Source: Gabonibacter massiliensis (GTDB lineage: Bacteria > Bacteroidota > Bacteroidia > Bacteroidales > Marinifilaceae). From it: a stretch of 64,000 nt of DNA. The DNA is taken from assembly GCA_001487125.1 (NCBI GenBank), contig LN913013.1, forward strand, positions 2,211,110 to 2,275,109, written 5' to 3'. The notes under the pieces are model-generated. The model saw only the letters and a list, made by a program, of their open reading frames with translations, was not told the origin of the DNA and did not search any database. The position numbers were made by a program, and so were the translations under genes. Shown piece after piece: positions 35,581 to 45,675 of the stretch; position 1 is the stretch's first letter, and each line of letters opens with the position of its first letter.

Positions 35581-36399
35581 TCAATAAAAACGTTTACTGT
35601 GTTTGCGCCAATAACGTATCATGAAGAACCCGAACAGCATACCTCCCAGGTGAGCGAAATGGGCCACGTTGTCTCCCACTTGATTTTGAATGCCTAAATA
35701 CAACTCGGCGGCTCCATAAAAGAGAACGAAATATTTAGCCTTAATCGGTATCGGAATGAACATAATGAACAATTCCGTGTTGGGAAACAGCATGCCGAAA
35801 GCTAACAAGATTCCGAAAACGGCTCCTGAAGCTCCGATCATCGGAATGTTGACGTATCCCTGTATGACGTTTTGATAGATGGCCTCTGCCGTTTTAATAT
35901 ACTCCTGGGAATTCGGATGGTTGGTCCAACCGTCGATAAAGGCGACTAAGTCGTTCGGAATGCCTCCCAGATGAGTTCGTAAAAATTCTGCTAATAAGCC
36001 GGGGTCCGGTGTATTTTGAAATGCATAGAACTCCTCCTGCATGTTGTGGTAACCGTACCAGCTGACCAATGAATAGAGTAGTGCCGCTCCGATACCGGTG
36101 ACCATGTAGTATATGACAAAACGTTTGCTTCCCCACACCGATTCAAGAATGCGTCCGAACATGAATACGGCGAACATATTGAAGAATATATGCGTTAGCC
36201 CTTCTTGGGTAAACATGTGGGTAATGTATTGGTAGAAAGCGAAGTGCTTGGATTCCGGAAGGTGTAATCCTAAAATATTGACCCAATCGATACCGGAGCG
36301 TTTTCCCATGAGGTTGATCAGTAGAAAAATGATCACATTGATGATGATGATCGCTTTTACCGCCGGGGTAATATTGGAAAGTGGACGATAATTACTCAT
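35581..36399 (-). CDS. Rhomboid-family intramembrane serine protease (second of two)
   Basis: 272 residues. The active-site Ser lies in MIGASGAVFGILLAFG and the His in HFAHLGGMLFGFFMI, giving a complete catalytic dyad. A characteristic HIFFNMFAVFMFG follows helix 2. A long loop of about 60 residues (AFQNTPDPGLLAEFLR ... NSQEYIKTAEAIYQ) separates helices before the active Ser. It overlaps the end of the upstream ricT-like gene by eight bases, suggesting translational coupling. Confidence 0.9.
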   Translation of the reverse strand: MSNYRPLSNITPAVKAIIIINVIIFLLINLMGKRSGIDWVNILGLHLPESKHFAFYQYITHMFTQEGLTHIFFNMFAVFMFGRILESVWGSKRFVIYYMVTGIGAALLYSLVSWYGYHNMQEEFYAFQNTPDPGLLAEFLRTHLGGIPNDLVAFIDGWTNHPNSQEYIKTAEAIYQNVIQGYVNIPMIGASGAVFGILLAFGMLFPNTELFIMFIPIPIKAKYFVLFYGAAELYLGIQNQVGDNVAHFAHLGGMLFGFFMIRYWRKHSKRFY

Positions 36400-37663
36400 T
36401 TTTGTTCGGTTTAGTATTTTGTTTGTTTACCGGTTTATGCTGTCTGTTTTCCACTTTGTTTACCGGTTTGTTTCCGTTGGAACGGTTTGTTTCCGTCCGG
36501 TTGTTATTTTTTTGTACGTTTTTCCGGTTATTTCTGTTTTTGGAATAGTTCTTTTTAGGTTGTTTCTTTTCGTCAAAGCGGTTTAAACTCTCTTCTCCTA
36601 CTCCATCCGTGTATTTGATATCTTCCGGTCGCTTTTCATTCGTATCTAAAGCTTTAGGTGGAATAAAACCTCTTTTGTTCATGGCGATAATCTCTTTCAC
36701 CCGTTCCACGGGGAGTTTGATTAAAGCTCCTTTTCCCTCTTTATCATAGGTATAAGACATGGAACGTCCGAATATGTCGGTTTTTTGATGATAGAGCATG
36801 CCTTCGCCGGTATTCAGCCAAACATTGGAGGAAGGAAAATCTTTTTGCTCGTCGATGTAAGCATCCACTTCGTAGTTAAGGCAGCATTTTAACTTGCCGC
36901 ATTGGCCTGCCAATTTTTGCGGGTTCAGGGAGATATCCTGATAACGTGCCGCGGAAGTAGACACCGATATGAAGTTGGTGATAAAGGTCGAGCAACAAAG
37001 TTTTCGTCCGCACGAACCGATGCCGCCAATGCGCCCTGCTTCTTGGCGTGCTCCGATTTGTTTCATTTCGATACGGATGTGAAAAGTTTCGGCCAGTACT
37101 TTAATCAATTTCCGGAAATCCACCCGGTCTCCGGCAATGTAATAGAAGATAGCCTTTGTTTTATCTCCTTGGTATTCGACATCTCCGATTTTCATGTCCA
37201 AATTAAGGTCTGCAGCAATCTTGCGGGATTTAATCATGGTATCATACTCGAGGGCGATAGCCTGTTGCCATTTTTCGATATCGTGCGGTTTGGCTTTCCG
37301 ATACACTTTTTTCAGCGGATTTCGTTCCAGATCTACCCGTTTCAATCGCATCTGTTCCCGGACCAGTTCTCCTGTCAGGGAGACGATACCGATGTCGTGC
37401 CCTAATGCAGCTTCTACGGCAACAATATCTCCGATAGTGAGATTCAGGTTGCTGTTGTTCAGGTAAAAACCTTTTCTCGTGTTTTTAAAGCGAACTTCGA
37501 CGATATCGGAAGTACTACAACCCTCCGGGATATCTTGCATCCAGTTGTATTCCGTCAATTTACCGGCAAGCAGACGATGGTCTATTACCGGAACGATAGG
37601 ATAGGGCTGTTTATTTTGGTTTTCGGGATTTTCCCGGATCTCTTCGTTTATTTCTTCACTCAT
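36392..37663 (-). CDS. ricT: PSP1-domain protein, RicT/YaaT-like
   Basis: 423 residues. The central PSP1 domain carries a Cys cluster (GIGSCGRKLCCSTF and QCGKLKCCLNYE), which in the RicAFT complex binds iron-sulfur clusters. In Bacillus, RicT works with RicA and RicF in RNA processing and development. Partners are not encoded here. The N-terminal part is EVRFKNTRKGFY-like, and the last ~70 residues are basic, Asn/Lys-rich and probably disordered. The position just downstream of holB is common in Bacteroidetes. The gene symbol follows the family name rather than demonstrated function. Confidence 0.8.
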   Translation of the reverse strand: MSEEINEEIRENPENQNKQPYPIVPVIDHRLLAGKLTEYNWMQDIPEGCSTSDIVEVRFKNTRKGFYLNNSNLNLTIGDIVAVEAALGHDIGIVSLTGELVREQMRLKRVDLERNPLKKVYRKAKPHDIEKWQQAIALEYDTMIKSRKIAADLNLDMKIGDVEYQGDKTKAIFYYIAGDRVDFRKLIKVLAETFHIRIEMKQIGARQEAGRIGGIGSCGRKLCCSTFITNFISVSTSAARYQDISLNPQKLAGQCGKLKCCLNYEVDAYIDEQKDFPSSNVWLNTGEGMLYHQKTDIFGRSMSYTYDKEGKGALIKLPVERVKEIIAMNKRGFIPPKALDTNEKRPEDIKYTDGVGEESLNRFDEKKQPKKNYSKNRNNRKNVQKNNNRTETNRSNGNKPVNKVENRQHKPVNKQNTKPNKNE

Positions 37664-37765
37664 ACGTTAAGACTAAAAGTTAAAAATTAAAAGCTAAAAG
37701 TTACGACTGAAAATCAGGCTGTTTTCCGTTTTCACTTTTCTGGTCAACCTATGCGTGCGGTTGAC

Positions 37766-38893
37766 CTATGGACGGATATTTTGCATTACCTTAATGCAAA
37801 GATCCGTGAATATGATTTTCCCGTTTCCGTTGCGGATGATGTCGCTGTAAGCTCTTTCAAACTCTTCGTAAAGCGGGATTACGTTGCCTTCATGTACATA
37901 AGGAGAAAATTTTACGGAAAAATCTTTCTCCCGTTTGGTCATGTATACTATATTTTCGAGCTCAAAGTTTCTGACAAAGTTTTCACGTATCATACGGATG
38001 CAATGAGTTAGAAAACCTTTTTGCCGCTCTCTTCCCAGGGCTGCCAATTCGTTGACGAATTCGTTAACCGTTAGCATCTTCCTCTCCCAGCACAAGCGCA
38101 TCATTTGAATGAATTTTTCCTGGTTATAAACGGACTCTTCCGTCTCTTCGAGGGTTTTAAGGGCCTTTAGCCAGCTTCCGGAGGCCACGTGGGCGACTTC
38201 GTTCGCGGAATCGGGAGACAGGCTTTGCTGGCGGATCAACTGTTTGGCAATCTCTTCTTGTCCGAGAGGAGGAATATGAACACGTTGTGTCCTGGATAAA
38301 ATGGTATTGATAATTTCTTCCGGGTGTTCCGAGACTAACAGGAAAAGAGTTCTCGGGTAAGGCTCTTCTAAAATTTTGAGTAGTTTGTTAGAGCATTCCG
38401 GTTTCATTTTTTCCGGTAGCCATATGATCATTACCTTGTAATCCGATTCAAAGGGTTTTAGTGCCAGTTTCCTCAGGATATTCCCACTCTCTTCCGTGTA
38501 GATCATGGCTTGTGCGTTCTCGTCGGCTCCCATCGCCGATAGCCAGTTCTCCAAATCTATGTAAGAATTGTTCAGTAGTACATTTCGCCATTCGTTGAGA
38601 TATTCATCGCTAACGGGAAGTTTGATTTTTGTGGATTTTACCACGGGGAAAACGAAATGCAGATCCGGATGAATTAATTTTTGCATCTTTTTGCAAGCCG
38701 GGCAAACCCCACAAGCTTCCTCGTGCTTATCGCCCGTGCAAAAAAGATATTGGGTAAAAGCCAGGGCCAGGGCCAGACTACCGGAGCCTGTTTCTCCGGT
38801 AAATAGCTGGGCGTGACTCACTCTTCCCGATTGCAGGGTGGCGAGCAGTCGCTGCTTTATCTCTTCATGGCCGATGACTTCTTTAAAAAACAC
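37766..38893 (-). CDS. holB: DNA polymerase III delta' subunit
   Basis: Clamp-loader subunit that helps load the sliding clamp during replication. 375 residues. It has the AAA+ fold with a zinc-binding module (CGVCPACKKMQ). The P-loop position reads GETGSGSLALALA, where Ser replaces the Lys needed to bind ATP, consistent with the non-hydrolysing role of delta' known in E. coli. The sensor-type segment (LFLLVSEHPEEIINTILSRTQ) is clear. It heads a minus-strand unit with ricT and the rhomboids. Confidence 0.88.
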   Translation of the reverse strand: MFFKEVIGHEEIKQRLLATLQSGRVSHAQLFTGETGSGSLALALAFTQYLFCTGDKHEEACGVCPACKKMQKLIHPDLHFVFPVVKSTKIKLPVSDEYLNEWRNVLLNNSYIDLENWLSAMGADENAQAMIYTEESGNILRKLALKPFESDYKVMIIWLPEKMKPECSNKLLKILEEPYPRTLFLLVSEHPEEIINTILSRTQRVHIPPLGQEEIAKQLIRQQSLSPDSANEVAHVASGSWLKALKTLEETEESVYNQEKFIQMMRLCWERKMLTVNEFVNELAALGRERQKGFLTHCIRMIRENFVRNFELENIVYMTKREKDFSVKFSPYVHEGNVIPLYEEFERAYSDIIRNGNGKIIFTDLCIKVMQNIRP

Positions 38894-39008
38894 GTTTTAA
38901 TTTTTAAATTTAATGATTTAGATTCCAGCCGTACAAGACTTTTTTAATTTAAGACCGGGCTTTCTCGATCAGCCAAGCGGATAATCTGAAATCATTGAAT
39001 GATGTTAT

Positions 39009-40760
39009 TTAATTTTCCGTTTTCAGTCGAATGTTCAGTTCTTTCAGCTGTTCTTCCGAAATTTCAGAAGGGGAGTCAATCATAACGTCTCTTCCTGAAT
39101 TGTTTTTCGGGAAAGCGATCACGTCCCGAATCGAATCCAAACCGGCAAACATGGAAACCAAGCGATCGAATCCGAAAGCAATTCCGCCGTGAGGAGGGGC
39201 TCCGTATTTGAAGGCACCTATTAGGAATCCGAATTGAGCTTGTGCGGCTTCGTGCGTGAATCCGAGACAATCGAACATTTTGGACTGGAGATTGGAATCA
39301 TGGATACGGATAGAACCTCCTCCTACTTCCACTCCGTTAATGACCATATCGTAAGCATTGGCCCGGACCTTTCCCGGATCGGAATCCATTAAAGGAATAT
39401 CTTCCGGTTTGGGAGAGGTGAAGGGATGGTGCATGGCATAGAAACGTTGTGTTTCTTCGTCCCATTCCAATAAGGGAAAATCCACTACCCATAAAGGTTT
39501 GAATACGTTTTTATCCCGCAGTCCCAAACGGTTTCCCATCTCTAAGCGTAATTCGCTTAATTGGGGTAAGGTCTTCTTCTTGGGACCTACCAGGATAAGA
39601 AGTAAATCGCCCGGTTGGGCTTTACAAGCTTCTGCCCATCGTTTTAAATCGGTCTCGTCGTAGAATTTATCCACGGAAGATTTCAGGGTTCCGTCCTCGT
39701 TATATTTCACGTAAACCAAACCTTTGGCCCCGATTTGAGAACGTTTCACAAAATCCGTCAGCTCGTCGATCTGCTTCCGCGTATAATGAGCGCATCGAGG
39801 GGCGCAAATGGCTCCTATGTATTCGGCATCGTCAAATACGGCAAAGTTTTTTCCTTTGGCGATAGCCGTCAAGTCGACAAACTTCATGTCGAAACGGATA
39901 TCGGGTTTGTCACATCCGTAATATTCCATGGCGTCCGCCCAAGTCATTCGGGGGATTGCCGGGATATCGACGTTTCGTATTTCTTTGAACAGATGACGGA
40001 CCAGCCCTTCAAATAGCTCTAATACGTCTTCCTGTTCGACAAAAGACATTTCGCAGTCGATCTGGGTAAATTCCGGCTGGCGGTCCGCCCGTAAATCTTC
40101 GTCCCGAAAACATTTTACGATCTGGAAATAACGATCGAATCCGGAAACCATCAATAATTGCTTGAAAGTCTGTGGACTTTGCGGTAGAGCGTAGAATTGT
40201 CCCGGGTTCATCCGTGAAGGGACGACAAAGTCGCGGGCTCCTTCCGGAGTACTTTTGATCAGAACGGGAGTTTCTACTTCTATAAAATCCCGGTTACTCA
40301 GGTAATTGCGTACAATCTGTGCCATCCGATGTCTCAATTCCAGGTTTTTCCGAACAATAGGCCGGCGTAAATCCATATAACGGTATTTCATCCGTATGTC
40401 GTCTCCCCCGTCGGTTTGGTCTTCGATGGTGAAAGGAGGAGTTTCAGAAGTACTCAATATATGGAGTTCTTTAATCAGGATCTCGATTTCTCCGGTCGGA
40501 ATCTTGGTGTTTTTACTGGCTCTTTCAACCACGGTTCCTTTTACTTGAATCACGTATTCCCTTCCTAATTTTTCCGTTATTTTTTTGATCTCGTCAGGAG
40601 CGGATTCTTCCACGACTAACTGGGTAATACCGTAACGGTCTCTCAAGTCCACGAATGACATGGCACCTAACCGTCTTACCTTTTGAACCCAACCACTGAG
40701 ACAAACGCTTTCATTCACGTTTTCTATTCGTAGTTGTCCACAAGTATGTGTTCTGTACAT
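39009..40760 (-). CDS. aspS: Aspartyl-tRNA synthetase
   Basis: Charges tRNA-Asp with aspartate. 583 residues, normal for the bacterial type. The N-terminal anticodon-binding OB fold ([20 protein letters not shown]) is followed by the class II core: motif 2 ([18 protein letters not shown]), the GAD insertion typical of bacteria (about 290-420), and motif 3 ([16 protein letters not shown]). It stands alone with about 115 bases to holB and 390 bases to the divergent cvpA gene. Confidence 0.97.
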   Translation of the reverse strand: MYRTHTCGQLRIENVNESVCLSGWVQKVRRLGAMSFVDLRDRYGITQLVVEESAPDEIKKITEKLGREYVIQVKGTVVERASKNTKIPTGEIEILIKELHILSTSETPPFTIEDQTDGGDDIRMKYRYMDLRRPIVRKNLELRHRMAQIVRNYLSNRDFIEVETPVLIKSTPEGARDFVVPSRMNPGQFYALPQSPQTFKQLLMVSGFDRYFQIVKCFRDEDLRADRQPEFTQIDCEMSFVEQEDVLELFEGLVRHLFKEIRNVDIPAIPRMTWADAMEYYGCDKPDIRFDMKFVDLTAIAKGKNFAVFDDAEYIGAICAPRCAHYTRKQIDELTDFVKRSQIGAKGLVYVKYNEDGTLKSSVDKFYDETDLKRWAEACKAQPGDLLLILVGPKKKTLPQLSELRLEMGNRLGLRDKNVFKPLWVVDFPLLEWDEETQRFYAMHHPFTSPKPEDIPLMDSDPGKVRANAYDMVINGVEVGGGSIRIHDSNLQSKMFDCLGFTHEAAQAQFGFLIGAFKYGAPPHGGIAFGFDRLVSMFAGLDSIRDVIAFPKNNSGRDVMIDSPSEISEEQLKELNIRLKTEN

Positions 40761-41150
40761 AGTTTTACTATTAAATATTCGGATTCGGAGCTACTCCTAA
40801 GTCCTCTTTTGTTTTTATATGACTTTGTTTATAGGATATAATTCGCCTATTTAACAATTTGCGAAAATAATAAGAATTTATCAGTTTCCGGTGCTAATCT
40901 CGCAAAAAATCAGCATATGTAGTCAACGGATTTGAAATAGACGTTCGGGGTTTTCCGACGGATCGGATGCGGGTATTCTCTTTCGGATGAATTTTCCATA
41001 AAACGACACCTTCATTTCCTGTATTTTGATTTTTATGTATTGATTCTTTTGTTAAAATGCCAAATGCTCCATTTATGTATGTTATTTTTTCGGATATGAA
41101 TAAACAAATTTTTATCTTTGAAACCTTATTATATGGATTGAAAGGCAGAG
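40761..41150. other. Intergenic region between divergent aspS and cvpA
   Basis: About 390 bases with no gene. The right end carries the cvpA promoter candidate. Nothing repetitive or structured was noticed in the rest. Confidence 0.5.
41113..41120 (+). promoter_or_regulatory. Bacteroidetes -7 element (TATCTTTG) for cvpA-tyrS
   Basis: Matches TAnnTTTG exactly and lies 30 bases before the cvpA ATG. The -33 region (TTTTTTCGG) is a weak match. Confidence 0.55.
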
Positions 41151-41630
41151 ATGAATTATGTTGATGTGATTATTTTGCTTCCTTTGATATATGGAGCATA
41201 TAAAGGTTTTACTTCCGGATTGATCGTGGAGATGTCGACGTTGTTCGCGTTGATTTTAGGCGTGTTCATATCTTTAAAGTACGGAAGCGTTACGGAATCT
41301 TTTTTGAAAGATTTTATCGATATTCCTGTTTCTTACTCTTATTACGTCGCTTTTGCGGTAACTTTTCTATTGGTAGTTATCGTTATTCATTTGTTGGGAA
41401 AGTTATTGACCAAATTAGTCGATATGGTCTCTTTGGGGCTTTTCAACAAATTGTTCGGAATTTTGTTAGGCATGATGAAAGCTGCTATTGTAGTATGTGT
41501 CATCTTGTTTGTTGTCAATGCATTAGACTCTAAATATGATTTTATTCCTGCAAAAACCAAGAATCAGAGCCTGTTGTATTATCCTTTTGTTAATTTTGCA
41601 AATGGGGTCTATCGGAGTGCTGTAAATTAA
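41151..41630 (+). CDS. CvpA-family membrane protein
   Basis: 159 residues with four transmembrane helices. The family start (YVDVIILLPLIYGAYKGFTSGLI) and the closing segment (GLFNKLFGILLGMMKAAIVV) are typical of CvpA. In E. coli CvpA is needed for colicin V production and affects envelope stress; its role in Bacteroidetes is unknown. It lies 28 bases before tyrS and probably shares its transcript. Confidence 0.85.
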   Translation: MNYVDVIILLPLIYGAYKGFTSGLIVEMSTLFALILGVFISLKYGSVTESFLKDFIDIPVSYSYYVAFAVTFLLVVIVIHLLGKLLTKLVDMVSLGLFNKLFGILLGMMKAAIVVCVILFVVNALDSKYDFIPAKTKNQSLLYYPFVNFANGVYRSAVN

Positions 41631-41658
41631 TTGTCAAAATCCTATAAATTGAGAATCG

Positions 41659-42951
41659 ATGAATTTTGTTGAAGAATTAAAATGGCGGGGTATGATTCAT
41701 AATATCATGCCGGGAACAGAGGAGCAACTGGCGAAAGAGCAGACGACGGCTTACGTGGGTATTGATCCCACGGCAGACTCGTTGCACGTGGGGCACTTGG
41801 TGTCGGTTATGATGATGAAACATCTTCAAATGGCGGGTCATAAACCTATTTTTCTGATAGGAGGAGCTACCGGAATGATAGGGGATCCGAGCGGTAAGTC
41901 TTTGGAAAGAAATTTATTGGACGAGACAACCGTGCAGAAAAATATGGATGGGATCAGGGCGCAGTTGTCGAAGTTCATCGATTTTAATTCCGATGCACCG
42001 AATGCCGCGATCATGGTGAATAATTATGATTGGATGAAAAATTTCACCTTTCTTGATTTTATCCGGGAGGTTGGAAAACATATTACGGTGAATTATATGA
42101 TGGCTAAAGATTCGGTAAAGAAGCGATTGAGTGCCGATTCGACACAGGGCTTATCTTTTACCGAGTTTACGTATCAGTTGGTACAAGGATATGACTTTCT
42201 GCATTTACGTCGTCATTATAATTGTCTTCTTCAAATGGGAGGATCGGATCAATGGGGAAATATTACGACAGGGGGGGAATTGATACGCCGGAAAGACGGT
42301 GCGGAGGCTTATGGTTTGACCTGGCCTTTGATGACAAAAAGTGATGGTAAAAAATTCGGAAAAACGGAATCCGGCAATATCTGGTTGGATCCTAAACGAA
42401 CCTCTCCTTATAAGTTTTACCAGTTCTGGTTGAATGCCACGGATGAGGACGCCGAGAAATACATTAAGATTTTTACGATCCTTCCTCCGGCCGAAATAGA
42501 TGCTTTGATCGTCGAACATCATGATGCCCCGCATCTGAGAAAATTGCAGAAGGTTCTGGCAAAGGAGATAACCTGTCTGATTCATAGTCCGGAAGCTTAC
42601 GAGGCTGCCGTGGAAGCCTCCCAGATTTTGTTCGGAAACGCAACTTCGGATGCGTTGAAACGTTTGGATGAAGATACTTTGTTGGCAGTTTTCGAAGGTG
42701 TGCCTCAGTATGATATTTTGCGTTCCGATTTGGAAGCAGGGATCCCTATCGTGGATTTATTGGCCGATAAAACGTCGATTATGTCTTCCAAGGGAGAAGC
42801 ACGCCGTGCATTGAAATCAAATGCGATCAGTTTGAATAAGGAGAAGGTAACGGATCAGGAATTGATCGTGAATGCGGAATACCTCATCGATGATAAATTT
42901 ATTTTATTGCAGAGCGGTAAAAAGAATTATTTCTTGCTGAATGTCAAATAA
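41659..42951 (+). CDS. tyrS: Tyrosyl-tRNA synthetase
   Basis: Charges tRNA-Tyr. 430 residues, class I. The HIGH-type site is HVGHL near residue 43, the tyrosine-binding segment is YQLVQGYDF, and the KMSKS-type loop is KFGKTESG. The C-terminal S4-like RNA-binding domain (about 365-430) ends in the usual [14 protein letters not shown] form. A strong terminator follows the stop codon. Confidence 0.96.
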   Translation: MNFVEELKWRGMIHNIMPGTEEQLAKEQTTAYVGIDPTADSLHVGHLVSVMMMKHLQMAGHKPIFLIGGATGMIGDPSGKSLERNLLDETTVQKNMDGIRAQLSKFIDFNSDAPNAAIMVNNYDWMKNFTFLDFIREVGKHITVNYMMAKDSVKKRLSADSTQGLSFTEFTYQLVQGYDFLHLRRHYNCLLQMGGSDQWGNITTGGELIRRKDGAEAYGLTWPLMTKSDGKKFGKTESGNIWLDPKRTSPYKFYQFWLNATDEDAEKYIKIFTILPPAEIDALIVEHHDAPHLRKLQKVLAKEITCLIHSPEAYEAAVEASQILFGNATSDALKRLDEDTLLAVFEGVPQYDILRSDLEAGIPIVDLLADKTSIMSSKGEARRALKSNAISLNKEKVTDQELIVNAEYLIDDKFILLQSGKKNYFLLNVK

Positions 42952-42954
42952 TAA

Positions 42955-42983
42955 AAGCGACCGAAAGGTCGCTTCTTTATTTT
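42955..42983 (+). terminator. Rho-independent terminator after tyrS
   Basis: AAGCGACC and GGTCGCTT pair perfectly around a GAAA tetraloop, followed by CTTTATTTT. Confidence 0.85.
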
Positions 42984-43210
42984 AAATCGGAAGAATTCAG
43001 TGATTTTGTGATTGATGATTCAGCGATTAAAGGATTGCATTCGAATCACCTAATTTTTCAATCTTCTAATCCATACATTCTTTGTAGATTTTACATTGTA
43101 GATGATGAAACGAACGCTGTTTTTTAATTTACAATCTACAATCGTCCATCTTTTTTAATCATCCAATCACCAAATCACCTAATCACAGAGTCTTTTTAAT
43201 CTCTAATCTT
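42984..43210. repeat. AT-rich repeats facing both convergent genes
   Basis: The left half carries sense words for tyrS (GTGATTTTGTGATTGATGATT, GCGATTAAAGGATT). The right half carries words that are sense for minus-strand hflX (on +: TTTACAATCTACAATCGTCC, CATCCAATCACCAAATCACC). No gene is seen. Confidence 0.6.
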
Positions 43211-44434
43211 TTAATCTTCAATTATCGTGTCTTGATACAGAAAGTCGTTGAACGGGAAACGGGCCGAATGGATTTCTTTTGCGATGTTGTACAATTTTTC
43301 TTTTAACTCCTCGATGTTTTCCTTGTTTTTGGCCGATATGTATACGGTTTCTCCTCCTTGTTTGGCCATCCACATTTGTTTGAGATGATCAAGGCTGTAA
43401 TTTTCCCGTTCGATAGGGGTCAGGTCGTCTTCCTCTTTAGGTACAAAGGTAAATGCATCTATCTTATTGAAAATCGTAATCGTCGGTTTCGGATTCTCGA
43501 TCAGTTCAGCCAACGTTTCGTTAACAACCCGGATTTGATCTTCGAATTGCGGGTGGGAGATATCTACAACGTGCAGGATCACATCGGCTTCCCGTACCTC
43601 GTCTAAGGTCGATTTGAAGGATTCCACCAAATGATGAGGCAGTTTGCGGATAAAACCGACGGTGTCGGCTAATAGAAGCGGTACGTTTTTGATGGCGATT
43701 TTTCGTACGGTCGTATCCAATGTCGCGAATAGTTTGTTTTCCGCGAACACTTCCGACTTGCTCAATAAATTCATCAGAGTAGATTTACCCACGTTGGTGT
43801 AACCGACAAGAGCTACCCGCACTAATTTCCCCCTGTTTTTACGTTGGGTAATCATCTGTTTGTCTATTTTGTCGAGTTGCTCTTTCAGGCGGGAGATCTT
43901 ATCCCGAATGATCCTTCGGTCCGTTTCGATTTCCGTTTCTCCGGGACCTCGTAAACCGATACCTCCCTTTTGCCGTTCCAGGTGGGTCCACATTCCCGTT
44001 AAACGAGGCAGGAGGTATTGGTATTGTGCGAGTTCGACCTGGGCTTTTGCCTCTGCGGTTCGGGCTCTTTTGGCGAATATGTCTAAGATCAGATTGGTCC
44101 GGTCGAGCACCTTTCTTCCTTTCAGTTCCCGTTCTATATTGCGAAGTTGGGTAGGAGTCAATTCGTCATCGAAGATAATCAAATCGATGTCGTTTTCTTC
44201 TACATAATTTTTGATCTCTTCCAATTTCCCTTTACCGATAAAGGTCGCTGTTACCGGTTTGTCTAAATTTTGTGTGAAAACTTTCACGGTTTCGGCTCCG
44301 GCCGTTTCGGCCAGGAAGGCTAATTCGTTTAAATATTCACACATGGTATCGTAGCTGATATTTTCTGATTGTAGGGCTACACCCACAAGAATTGCTTTTT
44401 CTGCTTTTTTTTCCGTATAAAAATAATTCCCCAT
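43211..44434 (-). CDS. hflX: GTPase HflX
   Basis: Ribosome-associated GTPase that in other bacteria splits stalled ribosomes. 407 residues from ATG 44434; a GTG upstream at 44464 is not needed. The N-terminal HflX domain (ERELKGRKVLDRTNLILDIF, RGPGETEIETDRR) leads to the G domain: G1 GYTNVGKST, G3 DTVGFIRKLP and G4 NKID. A 3' tract of dispersed repeats follows the stop codon. It is downstream of the tonB gene and separated from it by a terminator-like hairpin. Confidence 0.94.
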   Translation of the reverse strand: MGNYFYTEKKAEKAILVGVALQSENISYDTMCEYLNELAFLAETAGAETVKVFTQNLDKPVTATFIGKGKLEEIKNYVEENDIDLIIFDDELTPTQLRNIERELKGRKVLDRTNLILDIFAKRARTAEAKAQVELAQYQYLLPRLTGMWTHLERQKGGIGLRGPGETEIETDRRIIRDKISRLKEQLDKIDKQMITQRKNRGKLVRVALVGYTNVGKSTLMNLLSKSEVFAENKLFATLDTTVRKIAIKNVPLLLADTVGFIRKLPHHLVESFKSTLDEVREADVILHVVDISHPQFEDQIRVVNETLAELIENPKPTITIFNKIDAFTFVPKEEDDLTPIERENYSLDHLKQMWMAKQGGETVYISAKNKENIEELKEKLYNIAKEIHSARFPFNDFLYQDTIIED

Positions 44435-44440
44435 AATAGC

Positions 44441-44475
44441 GATAAATAAGGGGCTGACGATCACGACAGCCCCTT
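44441..44475 (-). terminator. Terminator-like hairpin between tonB and hflX
   Basis: On the minus strand AAGGGGCTG and CAGCCCCTT form a perfect nine-pair stem with a 10-base loop, followed by the weak tract ATTTAT. Confidence 0.6.
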
Positions 44476-44497
44476 GTTATAATTCAAAAATCTTTTA

Positions 44498-45190
44498 TTA
44501 TTGATTCTTCAATTGGAAATTGATGGGTACAGTAAAGGAAACTTTTACAGCTGTTCCTCTCTGCTTCCCCGGTTTCCATTTGGGCATGGATTTGATGACG
44601 CGAACGGCTTCCTGGTCAAGAGACGAGTCTACTCCACGAACCACTTTTATGTCACCAACAGTTCCGTCTTTTCCAACTACGAATTGAACGATTACTTTAC
44701 CTTGTACTCCGTTCTCCTGGGCAATCATCGGATACTTCACATGCTTGTTAATCCATTTTGTGATATCTCCTCCCGGAAAAACCGGCATGTCTTCCACGGT
44801 TACAAAGACATCGTCTTCTCCCGTTGCATCGGGATCGTACTCTCCGTCATAATCGTAATTTTGGACCTCTCTGTTCTCTACGTCAGCTTCAACGTCTTCG
44901 ATTTCCAGTTGCTCCTCAATATCCGTATCATCTTCAACAATATCGATCAAGTCCGTTAATTTCGGGGCTGGAGGAGGTGGAGGAGGCGGTTTCAACATTT
45001 GTTGCGTAATTGGAATGACCTCTTCTTCCATTGTCGGCTCTGCCACGGTCATAAATTCTTCTTCAACGTTAGTGCTTACTTTCCATTCGAAAGCTAAGAA
45101 TAAGATGGCCAAGGCAGCAACCAAACCGATTTCGAAGAAAATACCTTTTCTTCTTTCAAGGTCTGCTTTCGGTGATTTCTTTACTTCCAT
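44498..45190 (-). CDS. TonB-family energy transducer
   Basis: 230 residues. An inner-membrane anchor (about 17-36, IGLVAALAILFLAFEW) follows a short cytoplasmic start. The periplasmic linker has a Pro run (KPPPPPPPAP) and then a strongly acidic stretch (VEDDTDIEEQLEIEDVEAD, DPDATGEDD), unlike the Pro-Lys repeats of E. coli TonB. The C-terminal TonB domain is complete (INKHVKYPMIAQENGVQGKV, FVVGKDGTVGDIKVVRG). It passes energy from ExbB/ExbD to outer-membrane receptors; exbB and exbD are not in the window. Confidence 0.9.
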   Translation of the reverse strand: MEVKKSPKADLERRKGIFFEIGLVAALAILFLAFEWKVSTNVEEEFMTVAEPTMEEEVIPITQQMLKPPPPPPPAPKLTDLIDIVEDDTDIEEQLEIEDVEADVENREVQNYDYDGEYDPDATGEDDVFVTVEDMPVFPGGDITKWINKHVKYPMIAQENGVQGKVIVQFVVGKDGTVGDIKVVRGVDSSLDQEAVRVIKSMPKWKPGKQRGTAVKVSFTVPINFQLKNQ

Positions 45191-45354
45191 TTTATTAGTT
45201 TAAATATGTGCTTACTATTATTCCACTTTTCGTTCGTAAAGATAAGCAATATGGAGAGAAATAACAACTTTTTTTCGAATAAAATGTTAAACGAAAAACG
45301 AATCTCTTTTAAAAACTTGTTAATGTGCAAGTAGAAGGCTGAAATAAGAAGAAG

Positions 45355-45381
45355 TAAAAAGGGCAGCCTATTAAGACTGCC
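45355..45381 (-). terminator. Orphan terminator-like hairpin on the minus strand
   Basis: Read on the minus strand, GGCAGTC and GGCTGCC pair (one G-U) with loop TTAATA, followed by CTTTTTAC. No minus-strand gene lies directly upstream, so it could end an unannotated small RNA or read-through from asd. Confidence 0.45.
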
Positions 45382-45663
45382 TCTTTTCGGGATGTTCGTA
45401 TTGTATGTAAATCACTGTATGTATCTTATTCTTGTGTAAGTCGCTTTTTAATTTTTTGCTCTTCTATTTAAATGTTATTCAAACGTTAATTTGATGATGT
45501 AAAAGTAGAATATAAAAATGAGAAAAACAATTTTTCAAGGGATAAATGTGAATATTTTCTTAATTTTTTCACGACGCAAGCTTAAATTAACGTTAATTAT
45601 GTATTCCCGGCGCTTCGAAATCTAAAAACGGACCTTAAAGGATAGAAATTCGGGTAAGTTTTT

Positions 45664-45671
45664 TACATTTG
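45664..45671 (+). promoter_or_regulatory. Candidate -7 element (TACATTTG) before the PPTase gene
   Basis: Matches TAnnTTTG and lies four bases before the ATG at 45676, the same spacing as in front of rprX. The transcript would be leaderless if the assigned start is right. Confidence 0.4.
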
Positions 45672-45675
45672 TATC

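Larger units (their letters stand above)
45191..45675. other. Intergenic region with an unassigned hairpin
   Basis: About 485 bases between divergent tonB and the phosphopantetheinyl transferase gene. It is AT-rich and holds a terminator-like hairpin at 45355-45381 but no open frame of note. Confidence 0.45.

Noticed and set aside
42984-43210. Repeats as a possible insertion-sequence end
   Set aside because: There are no terminal inverted repeats or transposase, and similar words occur at many unrelated gene ends.
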